A stretch of DNA of 64,000 nt from Stutzerimonas kirkiae. Lineage in GTDB: Bacteria; Pseudomonadota; Gammaproteobacteria; Pseudomonadales; Pseudomonadaceae. The position numbers and the translations under genes are program-made. The notes below the pieces were generated by a model. The model was not told the DNA's origin, did not search any database, and worked only from the letters and a program-made list of their open reading frames with translations. Numbering within the stretch: position 1 is the stretch's first letter; each line of letters begins with the position of its first letter. The stretch covers positions 1 through 64,000 of the forward strand of contig NZ_QJUO01000007.1 in assembly GCF_004327335.1 (NCBI RefSeq), read 5' to 3'. Below, piece after piece: positions 29,064 through 39,278 of this stretch.

Positions 29064-29921
29064 TCAAGCCACTTTGGCGGCGTCGGGGGCGGCGAGGGCG
29101 AACAGGGTTGGCCAGTCGTCCTCGATCAGGTGCAGGTGTTTGCGCTGGCAGACCTTGCGTTCCTTCTCGCTCGGTCCGTCGATCAGCGCCCAGCCGGCGT
29201 CGGCCGCGGCGTCGTGGATCAGGTCGCTCATCAGCATGCGTTCGGTGTCGCGGTTGAAGCGCATGCCGAGGAACAGGTAACGCTTGCCGCGACGCTGCAG
29301 CTTGAGCCAGGGCGGCACGGCGAAGCCGCCCATCAGCTCGGTGATGTAGTCGACGAAATCGGCGTCCGAGGCGACGTAGCTGGGCTTGGGCAGCGGCGTG
29401 CCGAGCGGCTTGAACAGCACTGGCTGCTCGCTGTCGACCTGTTCCAGGCCGATCTTCCGGTACTGCCCGGCGTCGAACTGGTACAGCTCGAAGCGGTATT
29501 GGCTGGCGCCGAGGCGGGCACAGCCGACCACCAGGGTATGGGCGCGGTCGGCGTAGCAGCGTTGCAACTGGGTATCGCGGTTGCAGTCGATCACGTAGGG
29601 CAGGCGCAGGTCGGCCAGCCACTGGTGGAAGGGCGAGGGCGTCCAGTCGTCGCCGCCGTAGGTCTGGCTCAGGAAGCGCTCGATGAAACTGCGCCCCTTC
29701 TTGTTCTCCAGGTGCATGGCGGCCCGGGGGAACTCGTACATCAGCCGTGGCGACATCGGCTGGCCGCCGGTCATGGCCAGGATCAGGCTGTCGCTGTCGG
29801 CGGGGATCGGTTGGCCGGAGTGGCGATCGACCACCCCGCGCAGCACGCCGGGGCCCAGGTAGGGAACGCTGTCGCCAGCTTCCAGGCCGGCCAGTATTTC
29901 CTGCATCGGACTGCTGTTCAC
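29064..29921 (-). CDS. SIR2-like domain protein, divergent from nifH
   Basis: A 285-residue protein resembling the SIR2_2/SIR2-like NAD-domain family: an early glycine-rich turn (VPYLGPGV), FHQWLADLRLPYVIDCNRD (like H..L..L.....I.T.N.D), FKPLGTPLPKPSYV in the place of the KLHG region, and RYLFLGMRF near the end. The active-site histidine expected in the KLHG block is Pro-Leu here, so NAD hydrolysis is doubtful. It is the first gene of a two-gene operon with a sigma-54 promoter and NifA site. Related domains are common in phage defence, but no such function is shown here. Confidence 0.62.
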   Translation of the reverse strand: MNSSPMQEILAGLEAGDSVPYLGPGVLRGVVDRHSGQPIPADSDSLILAMTGGQPMSPRLMYEFPRAAMHLENKKGRSFIERFLSQTYGGDDWTPSPFHQWLADLRLPYVIDCNRDTQLQRCYADRAHTLVVGCARLGASQYRFELYQFDAGQYRKIGLEQVDSEQPVLFKPLGTPLPKPSYVASDADFVDYITELMGGFAVPPWLKLQRRGKRYLFLGMRFNRDTERMLMSDLIHDAAADAGWALIDGPSEKERKVCQRKHLHLIEDDWPTLFALAAPDAAKVA

Positions 29922-29958
29922 GGGACTCTCCTGCTATCGGGGGTTCGCAGGAGTGCTC

Positions 29959-29974
29959 CGCAATATCTACGCCA
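29959..29974 (-). promoter_or_regulatory. sigma-54 promoter of the SIR2-like operon
   Basis: On the minus strand TGGCGTAGATATTGCG has the GG-N10-GC spacing (CC at 29972-29973, GC at 29960-29961 on plus). It is 38 bases upstream of the gene start, with a perfect NifA site about 95 bases further upstream. Confidence 0.78.
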
Positions 29975-30059
29975 ATCGCCTAAGGATGTACAACTAATTG
30001 AAATATAAGTGATTGATGGCCGTTCAGGCGGCTCATGGAACGGCGTGTTCGCGACAAAT

Positions 30060-30075
30060 TGTCGGGTTTGCCACA
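30060..30075. promoter_or_regulatory. NifA upstream activator site between the SIR2-like operon and nifH
   Basis: A perfect TGT-N10-ACA (TGTCGGGTTTGCCACA). It is about 95 bases from the leftward sigma-54 promoter but about 310 bases from the nifH -24 element. Confidence 0.82.
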
Positions 30076-30089
30076 GGCTGGGGAAGGCC

Positions 30090-31366
<1,277 letters not shown>

Positions 31367-31386
31367 TCGCACGCTTCAGAGAGCCT

Positions 31387-31410
31387 TCCACGGCCCAGCC
31401 GGGCCGTGGA
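31387..31410 (+). promoter_or_regulatory. hairpin in the nifH-nifD interval
   Basis: A perfect ten-base stem TCCACGGCCC / GGGCCGTGGA with an AGCC loop and no T-run, 21 bases after the nifH stop. It is placed to stabilise nifH mRNA or reduce read-through, which would favour NifH over NifDK. Confidence 0.7.
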
Positions 31411-31513
31411 GCGGGCTCGCAGGACGGGGCAGGGCGGATTGGCCCTGTCGGAGGCTCGCGCCGCGAGGGCTCCGCTACCCGCATATGAACGCAAGGCAAG
31501 AGGAGGTCATACC

Positions 31514-32995
31514 ATGTCCGGTATGTCACGCGAAGAGGTCGAGTCCCTCATCCAGGAAGTCCTGGAAGTCTATCCCGAGAAAGCCCGCAAGGACCGCGCC
31601 AAGCACCTGTCGCCCAACGACCCGTCGCTGGAGCAGTCGAAGAAGTGCATCACCTCCAACAAGAAGTCCCAGCCGGGGCTGATGACCATCCGTGGCTGCG
31701 CCTACGCCGGCTCCAAGGGCGTGGTCTGGGGGCCGATCAAGGACATGATCCACATTTCCCATGGCCCGGTGGGCTGTGGCCAGTACTCGCGGGCCGGCCG
31801 GCGCAACTACTACATCGGCACCACCGGTGTGAACGCCTTCGTCACCATGAACTTCACCTCGGATTTCCAGGAGAAGGACATCGTCTTCGGCGGCGACAAG
31901 AAGCTGGCCAAGCTGATCGACGAAGTCGAGACGCTGTTCCCGCTGAACAAGGGCATCTCGGTGCAGTCGGAATGCCCGATCGGCCTGATCGGCGACGACA
32001 TCGAGGCCGTCTCCAAGAGAAAGGCCGCCGAGTACGACACCACCGTGGTGCCGGTACGCTGCGAGGGTTTCCGCGGGGTATCGCAGTCCCTCGGCCACCA
32101 TATCGCCAACGACGCCATCCGTGACTGGGTGCTGGACAAGCGCGACGACGACACCAGCTTCCAGTCCACTCCCTACGACGTTGCCGTGATCGGCGACTAC
32201 AACATCGGCGGCGACGCCTGGTCCTCGCGCATCCTGCTGGAGGAAATGGGCCTGCGCGTGGTCGCCCAGTGGTCCGGCGACGGCACCATCGCCGAGATGG
32301 AGCTGACGCCCAAGGTCAAGCTCAACCTGGTGCACTGCTACCGCTCGATGAACTACATCTCGCGGCACATGGAAGAGAAGTACGGCATCCCGTGGATGGA
32401 GTACAACTTCTTCGGCCCGACCAAGACCGCCGAGTCGATGCGTGCCATCGCCGCCCACTTCGACGAGCACATCCAGCGCAAATGCGAGGAAGTGCTGGCC
32501 AAGTACCAGCCGCAGTGGCAGGCGGTGATCGCCAAGTTCCGTCCGCGCCTGGAAGGCAAGCGGGTGATGCTCTACGTCGGCGGCCTGCGCCCGCGCCATG
32601 TGATCGGCTCCTACGAGGACCTGGGCATGGAAGTGGTCGGCACCGGCTACGAGTTCGGCCACAACGACGACTACGACCGCACCCTCAAGGAAATGGGCAA
32701 CGCCACGCTGCTCTACGACGATGTCACCGGCTACGAATTCGAGGAGTTCGTGAAGAAGGTCAAGCCCGACCTGATCGGCTCCGGGATCAAGGAAAAGTAC
32801 ATCTTCCAGAAAATGGGCGTGCCCTTCCGGCAGATGCACTCCTGGGACTATTCCGGCCCGTACCACGGCTTCGACGGCTTCGCCATCTTCGCCCGCGACA
32901 TGGACATGACCCTGAACAATCCGTGCTGGAAGAAGCTGCAGGCGCCCTGGCAGAAAAGCGACGAAGCAGCCGGGAAGATCGCCGCCAGCGCCTGA
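31514..32995 (+). CDS. nifD: NifD, MoFe protein alpha subunit
   Basis: A 493-residue alpha subunit of dinitrogenase. P-cluster ligands Cys62 (IRGCAYAG) and Cys88 (GPVGCGQ) and a third Cys in [11 protein letters not shown] are present. The FeMo-co ligand cysteine is in VHCYRSMNY and the ligand histidine in [10 protein letters not shown]. It forms the alpha2beta2 tetramer with NifK that reduces N2. Start at 31514 after AGGAGG gives the standard N-terminus ([10 protein letters not shown]). Confidence 0.99.
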   Translation: MSGMSREEVESLIQEVLEVYPEKARKDRAKHLSPNDPSLEQSKKCITSNKKSQPGLMTIRGCAYAGSKGVVWGPIKDMIHISHGPVGCGQYSRAGRRNYYIGTTGVNAFVTMNFTSDFQEKDIVFGGDKKLAKLIDEVETLFPLNKGISVQSECPIGLIGDDIEAVSKRKAAEYDTTVVPVRCEGFRGVSQSLGHHIANDAIRDWVLDKRDDDTSFQSTPYDVAVIGDYNIGGDAWSSRILLEEMGLRVVAQWSGDGTIAEMELTPKVKLNLVHCYRSMNYISRHMEEKYGIPWMEYNFFGPTKTAESMRAIAAHFDEHIQRKCEEVLAKYQPQWQAVIAKFRPRLEGKRVMLYVGGLRPRHVIGSYEDLGMEVVGTGYEFGHNDDYDRTLKEMGNATLLYDDVTGYEFEEFVKKVKPDLIGSGIKEKYIFQKMGVPFRQMHSWDYSGPYHGFDGFAIFARDMDMTLNNPCWKKLQAPWQKSDEAAGKIAASA

Positions 32996-33028
32996 ACAGG
33001 TGGCCACTACCAACCGTGAAACGTCCCG

Positions 33029-33046
33029 CCGCGGGCCAGCCCGCGG
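33029..33046 (+). promoter_or_regulatory. hairpin in the nifD-nifK interval
   Basis: An eight-base stem CCGCGGGC / GCCCGCGG with a two-base loop as drawn, within the 104-base spacer. No T-run. Probably an mRNA stability or processing element. Confidence 0.6.
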
Positions 33047-33099
33047 CCGGCATCCATGATCGCCCGTCACAGATGAGTGGGGCGAAGAAGGAGAGCATC

Positions 33100-34671
33100 A
33101 TGAGCCAGCAAGCCGACAACATCAAACCCAGCTATCCGTTGTTCCGCGACGACGAATACAAGGACATGCTCGCGCGCAAGCGCGACGACTTCGAGGAGAA
33201 GCACCCGCAGGAGAAGATCGACGAAGTCTTCGCCTGGAGCACCAGCCTGGAATACCAGGAACTGAACTTCCAGCGCGAGGCGCTGACCATCAACCCGGCC
33301 AAGGCCTGCCAGCCACTGGGCGCGGTGCTGTGCGCCCTCGGCTTCGAGAAGACCATGCCCTACGTGCACGGCTCGCAAGGCTGCGTGGCCTACTTCCGCA
33401 CCTATTTCAACCGCCATTTCAAGGAGCCGATCTCCTGCGTCTCCGACTCCATGACCGAGGACGCGGCGGTGTTCGGCGGCCAGCAGAACATGAAGGACGG
33501 CCTGGCCAACTGCAAGGCGACCTACAAGCCCGAGATGATCGCGGTGTCCACCACCTGCATGGCCGAGGTCATCGGCGATGACCTCAATGCCTTCATCAAC
33601 AACGCCAAGAAGGACGGTTTCGTCCCGGACGACTACCCGGTGCCCTATGCCCACACGCCGAGCTTCGTCGGCAGCCACGTCACCGGCTGGGACAACATGT
33701 TCGAAGGCATCGCCCGCTACTTCACCCTGAAGACCATGGACGACAAGGTGGTGGGCAGCAACCACAAGCTCAATATCGTGCCGGGCTTCGAGACCTACCT
33801 GGGCAACTTCCGCGTGATCAAGCGCATGCTCAAGGAAATGGACGTCGGCTACAGCTTCCTCTCCGATCCGGACGAAGTGCTCGATACCCCGGCCGACGGC
33901 CAGTTCCGCATGTACGCCGGCGGCACTACCCAGGACCAGATCAAGGACGCGCCGAACGCCATCAGCACCCTGCTCCTGCAACCCTGGCAACTGGACAAGA
34001 CCAGGAAGCTCGTCGAAGGCACCTGGCAGCACACGGTGCCCAAGCTGAATATCCCCATGGGCCTGGACTGGACCGACGAATTCCTGATGAAGGTCAGCGA
34101 ACTCAGCGGCCAGGAAATCCCCGACAGCCTGGCCAAGGAGCGCGGTCGCCTGGTCGACATGATGACCGACTCGCACACCTGGCTGCACGGCAAGCGCTTC
34201 GCCCTGTGGGGCGACCCGGACTTCGTCATGGGCATGGTCAAGTTCCTGCTGGAGCTGGGCGCCGAGCCGGTGCACATCCTGGCGAACAACGGCAACAAGC
34301 GCTGGAAGAAAGCCGTCGAGGCGCTGCTGGAAAGCTCGCCCTATGGCAAGAGCGGCACCGTGCATACCGGCAAGGACCTCTGGCACATGCGCTCGCTGGT
34401 GTTCACCGACAAGCCGGACTTCATGATCGGCAACAGCTACGGCAAGTTCATCCAGCGCGACACGCTGCACAAGGGCAAGGAATTCGAGGTGCCGCTGATC
34501 CGTCTCGGTTTCCCGATCTTCGACCGCCACCACCTGCATCGCCAGACCACCCTCGGCTACGAAGGCGCCATGCAGATCCTGACCACCCTGGTCAACGCCG
34601 TGCTGGAACGCCTGGACGAGGAAACCCGGGGCATGCAGTCCACCGACTACAACTACGACCTGGTGCGCTGA
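33100..34671 (+). CDS. nifK: NifK, MoFe protein beta subunit
   Basis: A 523-residue beta subunit, the same length as in A. vinelandii. P-cluster ligand cysteines are seen in KACQPLGAVLC and HGSQGCVAYFR, and a third in STTCMAEVIGDD. It pairs with NifD and shares the P-cluster. The start at 33100 (MSQQADNIKPSYPLF) follows AAGGAGAG. It is the last gene before the hairpin and nifT. Confidence 0.99.
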   Translation: MSQQADNIKPSYPLFRDDEYKDMLARKRDDFEEKHPQEKIDEVFAWSTSLEYQELNFQREALTINPAKACQPLGAVLCALGFEKTMPYVHGSQGCVAYFRTYFNRHFKEPISCVSDSMTEDAAVFGGQQNMKDGLANCKATYKPEMIAVSTTCMAEVIGDDLNAFINNAKKDGFVPDDYPVPYAHTPSFVGSHVTGWDNMFEGIARYFTLKTMDDKVVGSNHKLNIVPGFETYLGNFRVIKRMLKEMDVGYSFLSDPDEVLDTPADGQFRMYAGGTTQDQIKDAPNAISTLLLQPWQLDKTRKLVEGTWQHTVPKLNIPMGLDWTDEFLMKVSELSGQEIPDSLAKERGRLVDMMTDSHTWLHGKRFALWGDPDFVMGMVKFLLELGAEPVHILANNGNKRWKKAVEALLESSPYGKSGTVHTGKDLWHMRSLVFTDKPDFMIGNSYGKFIQRDTLHKGKEFEVPLIRLGFPIFDRHHLHRQTTLGYEGAMQILTTLVNAVLERLDEETRGMQSTDYNYDLVR

Positions 34672-34695
34672 CGGCGACTGCCAGGCAGGCACCCG

Positions 34696-34734
34696 CGGCC
34701 GGGGCGCCACATGCGCCACGGCCGTCCCCTTTTT
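34696..34734 (+). terminator. terminator-like hairpin after nifK
   Basis: Imperfect stem CGGCCGGGGCGC (34696-34707) / GCGCCACGGCCG (34713-34724) followed by TCCCCTTTTT. It is likely to stop part of the nifHDK transcription before nifT, with some read-through. Confidence 0.6.
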
Positions 34735-34799
34735 GTCCGTCGGGCCGGGTAACGTGCTCTCCCGCGCCCGGCGGACGTTTTAATCCCCTGGAGAGTGTC

Positions 34800-35018
34800 A
34801 TGCCCAGTGTCATGATCAACCGCAACAAGAATGGCCAACTGACGTTCTACATCGCCAAGAAAGACCAGGAGGAAATCGTCCTTTCCCTGGAGCATGACGG
34901 CCCCGAGCGCTGGGGCGGCGAGGTCTCCCTGACCGACGGCTCCAGCTATTACCTCGACCCCCTGCCGGCGCCGCCGAAACTGCCGATCACCTTGCGCGCC
35001 AGGCGCAGCGGTGAGTGA
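34800..35018 (+). CDS. nifT: NifT/FixU family protein
   Basis: A 72-residue NifT, a small beta-rich protein conserved next to nifHDK. The N-terminal VMINRNKNGQLTFYIAKKD and the WGGEVSLTDGSSYYL blocks match the family. Loss of nifT has little effect in other species and its role is unknown. ATG at 34800 follows a GGAGAG; nifY starts three bases after its stop. Confidence 0.92.
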   Translation: MPSVMINRNKNGQLTFYIAKKDQEEIVLSLEHDGPERWGGEVSLTDGSSYYLDPLPAPPKLPITLRARRSGE

Positions 35019-35021
35019 GCG

Positions 35022-35765
35022 ATGGCCGTGCGCGTTGCCCTGCGGCGGCCACAACTACCGCCCCACCTGGCACTGCGTATCGCCCTGGCGGCGCGCGAAC
35101 TGAAAGGCCTGGACACCGCGCACCTGCTGCAGGCGGTGCTGGCGGTCAGCGGCGAGCCGATCACCGAGACGCGCCTGAGCAAGCTGCGGGCCGCGCGCTT
35201 GCGGGCGCGGCTGATCGCCCTGGCCGGTGAACTGGAGTTACCGCTGGCGATCAGCGAACAGCAGTTGCAGCGTGTGGTCGGCTTGCTCAAGGGGCGCGGC
35301 GTGCGCATGCCCGAGGAACCGCTGCCCAGGCCGCTGCCGTACCGCGAGGGCGAACTGCGCGACTCGGTGCGCATCGCCTGCGCCTCCGAGCGAGGCGAAC
35401 AACTGGACGGCAGGTTCGGCTCCTGTACGCGATTCCTTATCTACCAGATATCGCCCAGCGCCAGCCGCCTGATCGCCCTGCGCCAGCCGGACGCGCCGGG
35501 GGAGGACGAGGATCGCTACAGCCTTCGCGCCGAATTGCTGCAGGACTGCCAGTTGCTCTACACCCTGAGCATCGGCGGGCCGGCGGCGGCCAAGGTGATC
35601 CGTGCCGGGGTGCATCCGGTGAAGGTGCCCGCGCCGATGCCGGTGGCCGAGGTGATCGAGGAACTGCAGCAGGTACTGGCCAGTGCGCCGCCACCCTGGC
35701 TGGCCAAGGCCATGGGCGTCGAGTCCGGCCAGCGCCTGCGTTTCGACAGTGACGAGCGGGAATGA
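35022..35765 (+). CDS. nifY: NifY, dinitrogenase maturation factor
   Basis: A 247-residue protein with an N-terminal helical domain and a C-terminal NifX-type domain, paralogous to NafY at 24335. The blocks [23 protein letters not shown] and PPWLAKAMG are clear. The cofactor-binding position reads Arg (DGRFGS) where NafY, NifX and NifB in this window have His, which may mean altered or lost FeMo-co binding. It sits in the usual place after nifT. Confidence 0.92.
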   Translation: MAVRVALRRPQLPPHLALRIALAARELKGLDTAHLLQAVLAVSGEPITETRLSKLRAARLRARLIALAGELELPLAISEQQLQRVVGLLKGRGVRMPEEPLPRPLPYREGELRDSVRIACASERGEQLDGRFGSCTRFLIYQISPSASRLIALRQPDAPGEDEDRYSLRAELLQDCQLLYTLSIGGPAAAKVIRAGVHPVKVPAPMPVAEVIEELQQVLASAPPPWLAKAMGVESGQRLRFDSDERE

Positions 35766-35775
35766 GGAGACAAGC

Positions 35776-36045
35776 ATGATCGAGCAGAGACTGATCGACG
35801 AAGTGATCCGCCAGGCCGAACGGAACACGCTGGACGACGAGTTGCTGGTACGCCTGCGCAGCAGGCATCCGGGGGTGCATTTCACCGTCTGCATGGACGA
35901 CGATATCCCGGCCAACGCCAGGCCCATCGCCGAGCGGCCGCATTTCAACCTCTACCTGGTCAACTCCAGTACGCATTGCTCGGTACTGACCAACGATCCC
36001 GAGGCCGCCTCCGGTATCGTCCTGGCGGAGGTCTGTGGCGAATGA
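35776..36045 (+). CDS. small nif-cluster protein (DUF6129-like)
   Basis: An 89-residue acidic protein of the small conserved family found between nifY and lrv in Azotobacter and P. stutzeri. An N-terminal helix (EQRLIDEVIRQAERNTLDDELLVRLRSRHP) is followed by a beta-rich part with HFTVCMDDDIP and RPHFNLYLVN. It has no known function. Its stop overlaps the next gene (ATGA), so the two are probably made together. Confidence 0.75.
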   Translation: MIEQRLIDEVIRQAERNTLDDELLVRLRSRHPGVHFTVCMDDDIPANARPIAERPHFNLYLVNSSTHCSVLTNDPEAASGIVLAEVCGE

Positions 36046-36767
36046 GCGGCCTGCAGGTGCCCATCGCCGATTGCCGCGACTGCAGTTTCCGCGCCAGCCT
36101 GCTGGCGGCCGGGCGCTGCACCCCCGGCGACAGTTGCGTGGCGGCACAGAGCGGCCGGCAGATCGACCGTTTCTTTCGCAACACCCCGCAGGTGGCGGTG
36201 CAGTACCTGGCCGACCCATTCTGGGAGCGGCGCGCCATCGCCGTGCGCTACGCCCCGCTCGAGGAACTGGTGCGGCTGGTCGATGACAGCGACGAGGTGG
36301 TGCGCCGTGCCGTGGCCTATCGCCTGCCGCGCGAGCAACTCGCCACGCTGATGCACGACGAGGACCGCGAAGTACGGATCACCGTGGCCGACCGCCTGCC
36401 CCCCGAGCAACTGGAGCGTATGGCCGAGGACCCGGACTACCTGGTGCGCGGCTACGTGGTACAGCGCATCGCCCCGGGGCGCTTGTTCCGCTTCATGCGC
36501 GATGCGGACCGCGAGGTGCGCAAGCGCGTGGCCCAGCGCCTGCCCGAGGAAAGCCTGGGGCTGATGATGTTCGATGCCGAACCGGAAATCCGCCGTATCG
36601 TCGCCTCGCGGCTGCGCGGCGAGGACCTGCTGGAACTGCTCCACGACCCGGACTGGACGGTACGCCTGGCGGCGGTGGAAAACGCCCCGCTGGCGGCCCT
36701 GCGCCGGCTCGACGAACACGACCCGGAAGTCCGCCGGGCGCTCGACGAGCGCCTGCAGGGCGTTTGA
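36042..36767 (+). CDS. LRV protein with N-terminal [4Fe-4S] motif
   Basis: A 241-residue leucine-rich repeat variant protein. The N-terminus carries C-x2-C-x11-C-x5-C (Cys11, Cys14, Cys26, Cys32), which binds a [4Fe-4S] cluster in the A. vinelandii LRV protein, whose gene occupies the same place. About seven 24-residue helical repeats of the type VRRAVAYRLPREQLATLMHD follow. A role in protein-protein contact during nitrogenase maturation is possible but unproven. Confidence 0.9.
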   Translation: MSGLQVPIADCRDCSFRASLLAAGRCTPGDSCVAAQSGRQIDRFFRNTPQVAVQYLADPFWERRAIAVRYAPLEELVRLVDDSDEVVRRAVAYRLPREQLATLMHDEDREVRITVADRLPPEQLERMAEDPDYLVRGYVVQRIAPGRLFRFMRDADREVRKRVAQRLPEESLGLMMFDAEPEIRRIVASRLRGEDLLELLHDPDWTVRLAAVENAPLAALRRLDEHDPEVRRALDERLQGV

Positions 36768-37243
36768 CGATCCGCTGTCGCGGTGGGTGGCGACGGCTTG
36801 TAGAGGGCGCCATGCGCACCTGGACGATCAACGTTGCCAGCCACCCCTGGTGCGCACGGCGTACCCTGCGCCAGCGTGTCCCCGAACCCGTGTCCCGTGT
36901 CGGTTTTATATATGTAGTGTTAACTACAATTAAGCGGCGAAATGTCGTATTCGATGCAATGAGGGCGTGCGCCAGTTGCGTGCCAGTTGCTGCGCGCCGT
37001 TATACCGTATCGCCTTTCGTTACTCGTTAAAATAAATTAATAAGTTAAAAATCAATAACTTATCTTTAAAAAATAAGCAGTCTGGGGAATTCTACGGCGG
37101 CGATACGGGGCGCAATAGCGGGCATGGTGCGGTGATTTCGTTGAGCAAACTTACTTATATATAGTGGAATACATATTGCTACCTCGTGTGCTGGGCGCTA
37201 CGGGCACTGCCAGCCCGGCGATTCACCCCTGACGAGGAGCAAT
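36768..37243. promoter_or_regulatory. 476-base region upstream of the TonB-receptor operon, AT-rich with palindromes
   Basis: No gene was seen. From about 36900 to 37170 the DNA is far more AT-rich than its surroundings. It holds TGTAGT-GTTA-ACTACA at 36913-36928 and ATAAGTTA-N8-TAACTTAT at 37040-37063, both perfect inverted repeats that could bind a dimeric regulator. No good sigma-54 promoter or NifA site was found, so the downstream operon is probably controlled differently. The 37133-37200 part is a likely sigma-70 promoter zone (TATATATAG). Confidence 0.55.
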
Positions 37244-39277
37244 ATGAACAGATCATCACTTCGCTTCATGGCCGTCGGTTTCCCGCTGGCGCTGCAGAGT
37301 TTTCTCTGCAGCGCCGGGGACCAGGCTTCGGCCGGCGTCTTCACCCTCGGCCAACTGGCCGTCAGCGCACCGGCCGCGGATGAGCAGCCGCTCGCCACTG
37401 CGACACTGGACAGCGAGCAGTTGTGGAATTTCAACAAGGACAGCCTGCCGGATGCGCTCAACCTGATCCCGGGCGTGAGCGCAACGCCGGGTTCCGGGCA
37501 GCGCAACGAGGCGGCCATCAGCGTGCGCGGCTTCGATCGTTGGCAGGTGCCGCTGTACATGGATGGCATCCGCCTCTACCTGCCGGCGGACAATCGTATC
37601 GACTTCGACCGCTTCCTCACCCCGGACCTGGCCGAGATACAGGTTTCCAAGGGCTATGTGTCGGTGCTCAACGGCCCGGATGGCATGGGTGGCGCGATCA
37701 ACCTGGTGACCCGCAAACCGACCAGGGAACTGGAGGGCGAGTTGCGCGGCTCGGCCTATTTCTCCAACGATGGTCGCTACAACGGCAACACCACCTATGC
37801 CAGCATCGGCAGCCGGCAGCAGACGTTCTACCTGCAGGCCAATGCCCAGCAGCGCGACATCGACCAGTGGTACCTGGCCGACGACTTCAAGGTTCGCAAC
37901 CGCCAGTACGAGGATGGCGGCAAGCGCGAGAACAGCGGCAAGGAGGACTGGCGGGTGGGCCTCAAGTTCGGTTTCACGCCGAACGACACCGACGAGTACT
38001 CGCTCAACTACGTCAAGCAGGAGGGAGAAAAAACCCGCGCCTCGTCCACCCGCAGCAACACCCAATGGTGGGACTGGCCGAAGTGGAACGTGGAAAGCCT
38101 GTATTGGCTGTCGCACACCCAACTGGGCGAACACAACTACCTGAAGAGCCGGGCCTACTACAATGAATTCGTCAACGACCTGGTGGCCTACCGCAACGAC
38201 GGCACGCGCAACTGGACCAGCTACTACGACGACAACGCCATGGGCGCCAGCCTGGAGTTCGGCACCACCTTCCTGCCCGGCCAGACCCTGAAACTGGCCG
38301 CCCACTGGCGCCGCGACGAACATGACGAATGGCAGCTCACCCATTCCAGCGGCTTCGTCGAACCCAAGCACACCAACCAGGAAGACATCGTCTCCATCGC
38401 CCTGGAGGATACCTGGCACATCACCCCCCGGCTTGACCTGGTGCTCGGCATAAGTCGCGACGAGCGTTCCACGGACAAGGCCGAGGACTACCGCGCGGGC
38501 GATGGACTCTTCACCCAGCCGACCTCCGACAGCCATGCCAGCAACTACCAAGGGGCGCTGATCTACCGCTATCGCGACTCGGGCAAGGTGAATCTCTCGG
38601 TGTCCGACCGTACCCGCTTCCCGACCATCTTCGAGCGGTTCTCGTCACGCTTCGGCGGGGCGATTTCCAACCCCGCCCTGGAGCCGGAACGCGCCCTCAA
38701 CATCGAACTGGCGATCAGCGACCAGATCCTCCCCGGCCTGCGCGGCGAGGCGGCGATCTTCCACAACCGGGTCAAGGACGCCATCCATTCGCTGGACGTC
38801 TGGTACGACGCCCCGGACCCCGCCGATTCCGGCTGGTTCGGCCAGAACCGCAACCTCGGCGAAGCCACCTACAAGGGCTTCGAACTGGCCCTGAGCGCCG
38901 AACTGTCGTCCAGCCTGCAGGTCGGCGGCAACTACAGCTATATCGACAGTGAAGTAGACGATCCTAACGACTCCGCCGCGCGCCTGGAAACCAGCCCCCG
39001 GCACAGCGCCTTCGCCTACGCCATCTGGCAGGCGGGCGAGCGGCTGCGGCTGCTGCCCAGCCTGGAATACGCCGCCGACCGCTGGTCGAGCTTCGAGGGC
39101 GGCTACCGCAGGACCGGGGAATACCTGCTGCTCGGCGCCAGGCTGGAGTACGACATCACTCCGGACTGGCAGCTCGCCCTGAGCGGCCGCAACCTGTTGG
39201 ACAAGGACTACGAGACGTCGGTGGGCTATCCCCAGGAAGGACGCAACTTCATCGTCGCCAGCCGCTGGAGTTTCTGA
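37244..39277 (+). CDS. TonB-dependent outer membrane receptor
   Basis: A 677-residue TonB-dependent transporter. A signal peptide covers about residues 1-30. The plug domain (about 45-165) includes LPDALNLIPGVSATPGSGQRN, ISVRGFDRWQVPLYMDGI and GGAINLVTRKP. The beta-barrel follows and ends in the terminal aromatic pattern RWSF. The substrate, perhaps a metal chelate, cannot be told from sequence. It is one base ahead of a periplasmic binding protein gene and forms an operon with it and a di-heme cytochrome, all inside the nif island. Confidence 0.92.
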   Translation: MNRSSLRFMAVGFPLALQSFLCSAGDQASAGVFTLGQLAVSAPAADEQPLATATLDSEQLWNFNKDSLPDALNLIPGVSATPGSGQRNEAAISVRGFDRWQVPLYMDGIRLYLPADNRIDFDRFLTPDLAEIQVSKGYVSVLNGPDGMGGAINLVTRKPTRELEGELRGSAYFSNDGRYNGNTTYASIGSRQQTFYLQANAQQRDIDQWYLADDFKVRNRQYEDGGKRENSGKEDWRVGLKFGFTPNDTDEYSLNYVKQEGEKTRASSTRSNTQWWDWPKWNVESLYWLSHTQLGEHNYLKSRAYYNEFVNDLVAYRNDGTRNWTSYYDDNAMGASLEFGTTFLPGQTLKLAAHWRRDEHDEWQLTHSSGFVEPKHTNQEDIVSIALEDTWHITPRLDLVLGISRDERSTDKAEDYRAGDGLFTQPTSDSHASNYQGALIYRYRDSGKVNLSVSDRTRFPTIFERFSSRFGGAISNPALEPERALNIELAISDQILPGLRGEAAIFHNRVKDAIHSLDVWYDAPDPADSGWFGQNRNLGEATYKGFELALSAELSSSLQVGGNYSYIDSEVDDPNDSAARLETSPRHSAFAYAIWQAGERLRLLPSLEYAADRWSSFEGGYRRTGEYLLLGARLEYDITPDWQLALSGRNLLDKDYETSVGYPQEGRNFIVASRWSF

Positions 39278-39278
39278 C

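Noticed and set aside
37084-37100. GG-N10-GC at the left of the TonB operon as a sigma-54 promoter
   Set aside because: Outside the GG and GC pair it does not resemble TGGCAC or TTGCA, and no TGT-N10-ACA is present in the region.
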